A stretch of 7,566 nt of DNA, from assembly GCA_030601605.1 (NCBI GenBank), contig JAUVTI010000092.1, positions 1 through 7,566 of the forward strand. Reading direction: 5' to 3'. Each line of letters opens with the position of its first letter. Position 1 is the first letter of the stretch. The position numbers and the translations under genes were made by a program. A model generated the notes under the pieces. The model was not told where the DNA came from. It saw nothing but the letters and a program-made list of their open reading frames with translations, and did not search any database. This document shows, in pieces, positions 5,303-7,566 of this stretch. Source of the stretch: Gemmatimonadales bacterium (GTDB lineage Bacteria; Gemmatimonadota; Gemmatimonadetes; Gemmatimonadales; GWC2-71-9).

Positions 5303-6296
5303 CTCACGGTCCCCGGTTCTCGTTACCGGGACGAGCACGCTCACTGCGGCACAGGCTGACGCCGTGCTGGAGGGCGCCGTGGTCGCCCGCGCCGACAGCG
5401 CCGTGCTGGAACTGACTGGCCCCTCGGTACCGGAGTGCATCCAGGGCCTGTTCACCAACGACATCGAAGCCGCGGGATCGGACGCGTTCGCGTATGGGGC
5501 GACGCTCACGCCGAAGGGAATGATCATCAGCGACCTGTGGGTGGCGCGGCGGGGCGGGGACGCTGCCGTGTACGTGCCGCTTCAGGGCAAGGACGACGTC
5601 CTCGCGACCTTCGCGCGCTACGTTCCACCGCGGCTGGCCCGCGTAACGAACCGCACCGAGGACGTATCGGTGCTGCATCTGGTGGGCCCGCACGCTGCGG
5701 AGCTCGCCGGACGGGCCGGCCTGGCGATCCCGGACGCGGGGAGGGCGGGAGCCGCGTCACTGGGCGGCGTGGAACTCGAAGCCGCCGCACCGCCACACGG
5801 ACAACCGTTCACGCTGCAGTTGACGTGTCCCGAGTCCGGGGCGGACGCTGTGGTGGCCGCGCTCGCCGGAGTTGGCATCGTCGAGGGCGGCCCGGGCGCG
5901 CTCGAGCTGGCCCGAGTCACGTCGGGCTGGCCGCGCCTCGGTGCCGAGATCGGCGAGAAGACCCTGCCGCAGGAGGTGCGGTTCGACGAGCTCGGCGCCG
6001 TTTCCTATGAAAAGGGCTGCTACACCGGGCAGGAGACGGTGGCGCGGCTCCATTTCCGCGGTCACGCCAACCGGCGCCTCACCGGACTCTCCTGGGAGGG
6101 AGAGCCGGACTTCACGGTCACCGAAGTGTTGCAGGATCAGAGACCCGTGGGACGGGTCAGCAGCGCGGTATGGCTGGAGCGCCTCGGCCGTTACGTCGGC
6201 CTCGCGATGGTGCGGTACGAGGTCGAGTCGGATCGAGCCCTGACCGCGGCTGGCGCGGCGGCGCGCACAGTGTCCCTTCCATTTCAGCTTCCATAA
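5292..6296 (+). CDS. ygfZ: YgfZ/GcvT-like folate-binding Fe-S cluster protein
   Basis: The 334-aa protein belongs to the YgfZ/IBA57 branch of the GcvT (aminomethyltransferase-fold) family, tetrahydrofolate-binding proteins that help assemble or repair [4Fe-4S] enzymes. The hallmark K-G-C-Y-x-G-Q-E is present at 241-248 (KGCYTGQE, Cys243), followed by TVARLHFRGHANRRL. The N-terminal part has the family block ECIQGLFTNDIEA (48-60) and LTPKGMIISDLWV (72-84). Key residues for the glycine-cleavage T-protein are not what the motif suggests, so an amino-methyltransferase role is unlikely. ATG 5292 overlaps glcF by 11 nt with GGGG 5 nt upstream; ATG 5274 (29-nt overlap) is a reasonable alternative. 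Linkage to glcF suggests it maintains the GlcF clusters or those of other Fe-S enzymes. Confidence 0.9.
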   Translation: MPGDSRSPVLVTGTSTLTAAQADAVLEGAVVARADSAVLELTGPSVPECIQGLFTNDIEAAGSDAFAYGATLTPKGMIISDLWVARRGGDAAVYVPLQGKDDVLATFARYVPPRLARVTNRTEDVSVLHLVGPHAAELAGRAGLAIPDAGRAGAASLGGVELEAAAPPHGQPFTLQLTCPESGADAVVAALAGVGIVEGGPGALELARVTSGWPRLGAEIGEKTLPQEVRFDELGAVSYEKGCYTGQETVARLHFRGHANRRLTGLSWEGEPDFTVTEVLQDQRPVGRVSSAVWLERLGRYVGLAMVRYEVESDRALTAAGAAARTVSLPFQLP

Positions 6297-6301
6297 CAAG
6301 A

Positions 6302-7300
6302 GTGCGGGTACTGGTCACGGGCGGCACCGGTCTCGTCGGGAGTCACGCAATCGAGCGGCTGGTCCGCCGCGGTGATTCCGTCGTGGCGCTGGTGCGCAGC
6401 AGCGAGGGCCGCGCCATGGTCGAGCGGCTGGGCGCCGAGAGCGCGCTCGGCGCGGTCGAGGACGCCGCGAGCTGGGCCCAACTGCGTGAGGTCGATGCGG
6501 TGGTGCACGCCGCCGCCATCGTCGCCGAGTCCGTTCCGTGGGAGCGCTACCACGCCGTGAACGTGCTTGGCACCCGCCACGCGGTGGACACCGCGGCACG
6601 CAGCGGCGCCCGCCTGGTACACATCTCGTCGATCGCCGTGTACGGCCGCAGGACCGAAACGGCGAAGGGCGGGCCGCTGACCGAGGATGCCCCGTTCGCA
6701 CCCATCGCGGAAGCCGATTACTACGCGCGCTCCAAGCGCCTCGCCGAGGAGATCCTGTGGGAGCGCGCGCGCGAATTGGGAGTGAGTGCGGCCGCGTTGC
6801 GACCATGTGTCATCTATGGAGAGCGCGAGAGGATCTTCATGACGCGTGTGATGCGCGTCGTGCGCTTCGGCGTGGCTCCGCTCGTGGGAAAGGGTGACAA
6901 TCACATCGCCGTCGTGTACGCCGGCAACGTGGCCGAGGCGGTGCTCGCCGCGCTCGACCGCCCGGACGTGGAGGGGGCGTTCAATACGACCAACGACGGC
7001 GGCATCACCCAGCGCGAGTTCTTCGAGATAATTGGCGCTGCCGGGGGTAGACGAATGCGCTTCGTCCGGCTCCCGCTGAGCGTTGCGCTGGTCGCGGGGC
7101 ACGCCTGGCATCTGTGGCGGCGACTGCGGGCCCCGGGGAGCTACGCCGGGATAGGAGGATCGGGCGCGCGCTTCCTCTCGCGCGAAAATCCCTTCAGCTC
7201 GGAGAAGGCGGAGCGGGAACTGGGGTGGCGTCCCACCACATCGCCCCACGAGGCGCTGGCGCGGACCGTGCGGTGGTTCCGGAGCGAGGGCGCCGACTAG
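6302..7300 (+). CDS. NAD(P)-dependent epimerase/dehydratase, extended SDR family
   Basis: The 332-aa extended short-chain dehydrogenase/reductase has an N-terminal Rossmann motif MRVLVTGGTGLVGS (1-14), DAVVHAAA (65-72), the active-site region VHISSIAVYG (106-115), the catalytic YxxxK as Y141-A-R-S-K145, and the substrate-side motif LRPCVIYGER (166-175). The C-terminal half has VYAGNVAEAV (205-214) and a hydrophobic stretch near 256-275. Length is normal for UDP-sugar epimerase or 3-beta-HSD/dihydroflavonol-reductase-like members, and the substrate cannot be read from sequence. GTG 6302 is chosen because it places the Rossmann strand at residue 1; a longer start at 6170 overlaps ygfZ with Arg/Pro-rich nonsense. 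It lies 5 nt after the ygfZ stop with no clear Shine-Dalgarno, so it is probably coupled. No evident link to glycolate. Confidence 0.9.
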   Translation: MRVLVTGGTGLVGSHAIERLVRRGDSVVALVRSSEGRAMVERLGAESALGAVEDAASWAQLREVDAVVHAAAIVAESVPWERYHAVNVLGTRHAVDTAARSGARLVHISSIAVYGRRTETAKGGPLTEDAPFAPIAEADYYARSKRLAEEILWERARELGVSAAALRPCVIYGERERIFMTRVMRVVRFGVAPLVGKGDNHIAVVYAGNVAEAVLAALDRPDVEGAFNTTNDGGITQREFFEIIGAAGGRRMRFVRLPLSVALVAGHAWHLWRRLRAPGSYAGIGGSGARFLSRENPFSSEKAERELGWRPTTSPHEALARTVRWFRSEGAD

Positions 7301-7312
7301 GGCATCGCGCCC
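7288..7312. terminator. Weak stem between converging genes
   Basis: GGGCGC (7288-7293) and GCGCCC (7307-7312) form a perfect 6-bp stem with a 13-nt loop across the epimerase stop codon. The converging stops are only 13 bp apart (7301-7313). There is no T-run on either side, so intrinsic termination is doubtful; it could act as a shared weak or Rho-dependent ending. Confidence 0.25.
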
Positions 7313-7313
7313 G

Positions 7314-7566
7314 TCAGTTCTGCGGCGCTGGCGGCTCCTCGAAACGCACTATCGGTTCGCCGCCGGCGCTCAACACCTCGACCACCCTCCCGCCCCGTTC
7401 CAGGTAGCCGAACAGCACGGTGTCCCGCCACACCCCCCTCAAGCGAGCGATCGGTGCCCGCACTCTCCAGTCCCGGATGAACCACGCGCCACTCGGCAGA
7501 CGCGCGAACTGAATGGACCCTCCAGTCTGCTCAGCCGGCGCCCACCTTCCCAATCGGGTGTAGCGA
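7314..7566 (-). CDS. C-terminal part of a probable secreted regulatory-domain-like protein (partial)
   Basis: The minus-strand frame ends with TGA at 7316-7314 and stays open to the right edge (84 codons in view including the stop), so the true start lies outside; an internal TTG at 7553 is probably not the start. The visible end contains RYTRLGRWAPAEQTGG, FARLPSGAWFIRDWRVRAPI and GYLERGGRVVEVLS, followed by a short Pro-rich end. This pattern of an aromatic beta-strand, 'LPSGxWfIrdWxxRxP' and 'GYxExGG' recalls the C-terminal region of proteins annotated as carboxypeptidase regulatory-like domain proteins in Gemmatimonadota. That is from memory of the family, without a search. The gene converges on the epimerase gene and is not part of the operon. 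Confidence 0.65.
   Translation of the reverse strand, partial: RYTRLGRWAPAEQTGGSIQFARLPSGAWFIRDWRVRAPIARLRGVWRDTVLFGYLERGGRVVEVLSAGGEPIVRFEEPPAPQN

Noticed and set aside
6170..6301. 44-residue N-terminal extension of the epimerase
   Set aside because: Arg/Pro/Gly-rich out-of-frame reading of ygfZ; the Rossmann strand begins exactly at GTG 6302.
1..7566. CRISPR array, tRNA or rRNA genes, insertion sequence, prophage attachment site
   Set aside because: No spaced direct repeats, no cloverleaf or rRNA-like sequence, and no transposase or integrase frame were seen.

Overview
The window is very GC-rich. Seven same-strand genes are packed head to tail, with 4-nt stop/start overlaps at three junctions and no gap above 5 nt from 352 to 7300. 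High GC, GTG starts, the Glc/YgfZ gene content and a converging gene that resembles secreted regulatory-domain proteins common in Gemmatimonadota suggest that phylum or a similar GC-rich environmental bacterium. This placement is inference from style, not from a marker gene.

Layout. Positions 1-351 hold no convincing plus-strand gene but are dominated by two long imperfect inverted repeats: 1-138, open at the window edge, and 224-322. Part of this region (170 to 1, minus strand) can also be read as the start of a divergent ORF with a good Shine-Dalgarno, so its nature is unresolved. The plus-strand run then encodes: a LON substrate-binding (PUA-like) domain protein (352-1032); GlcD (1034-2458); an unrecognised 128-aa, probably all-helical protein (2455-2841); GlcE (2838-4043); GlcF (4040-5302); a YgfZ/GcvT-like folate-binding Fe-S maintenance protein (5292-6296); and an extended SDR/NAD-dependent epimerase-like protein (6302-7300). 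A converging gene enters from the right edge, with its stop at 7314-7316.

How it fits together. GlcD (FAD subunit with metal-binding histidines), GlcE (degenerate FAD-domain subunit) and GlcF (two [4Fe-4S] motifs plus two CCG domains) form the three-subunit glycolate oxidase, which oxidises glycolate to glyoxylate and passes electrons to the respiratory chain. YgfZ/IBA57-type proteins support Fe-S enzymes, so linkage to GlcF makes sense. The LON-domain protein and the epimerase have no evident catalytic link to glycolate and may only share the transcript. The best candidates for something undescribed are the small protein between glcD and glcE, the weakened cofactor loop and tail of GlcE, and the double long-hairpin region upstream of the operon.
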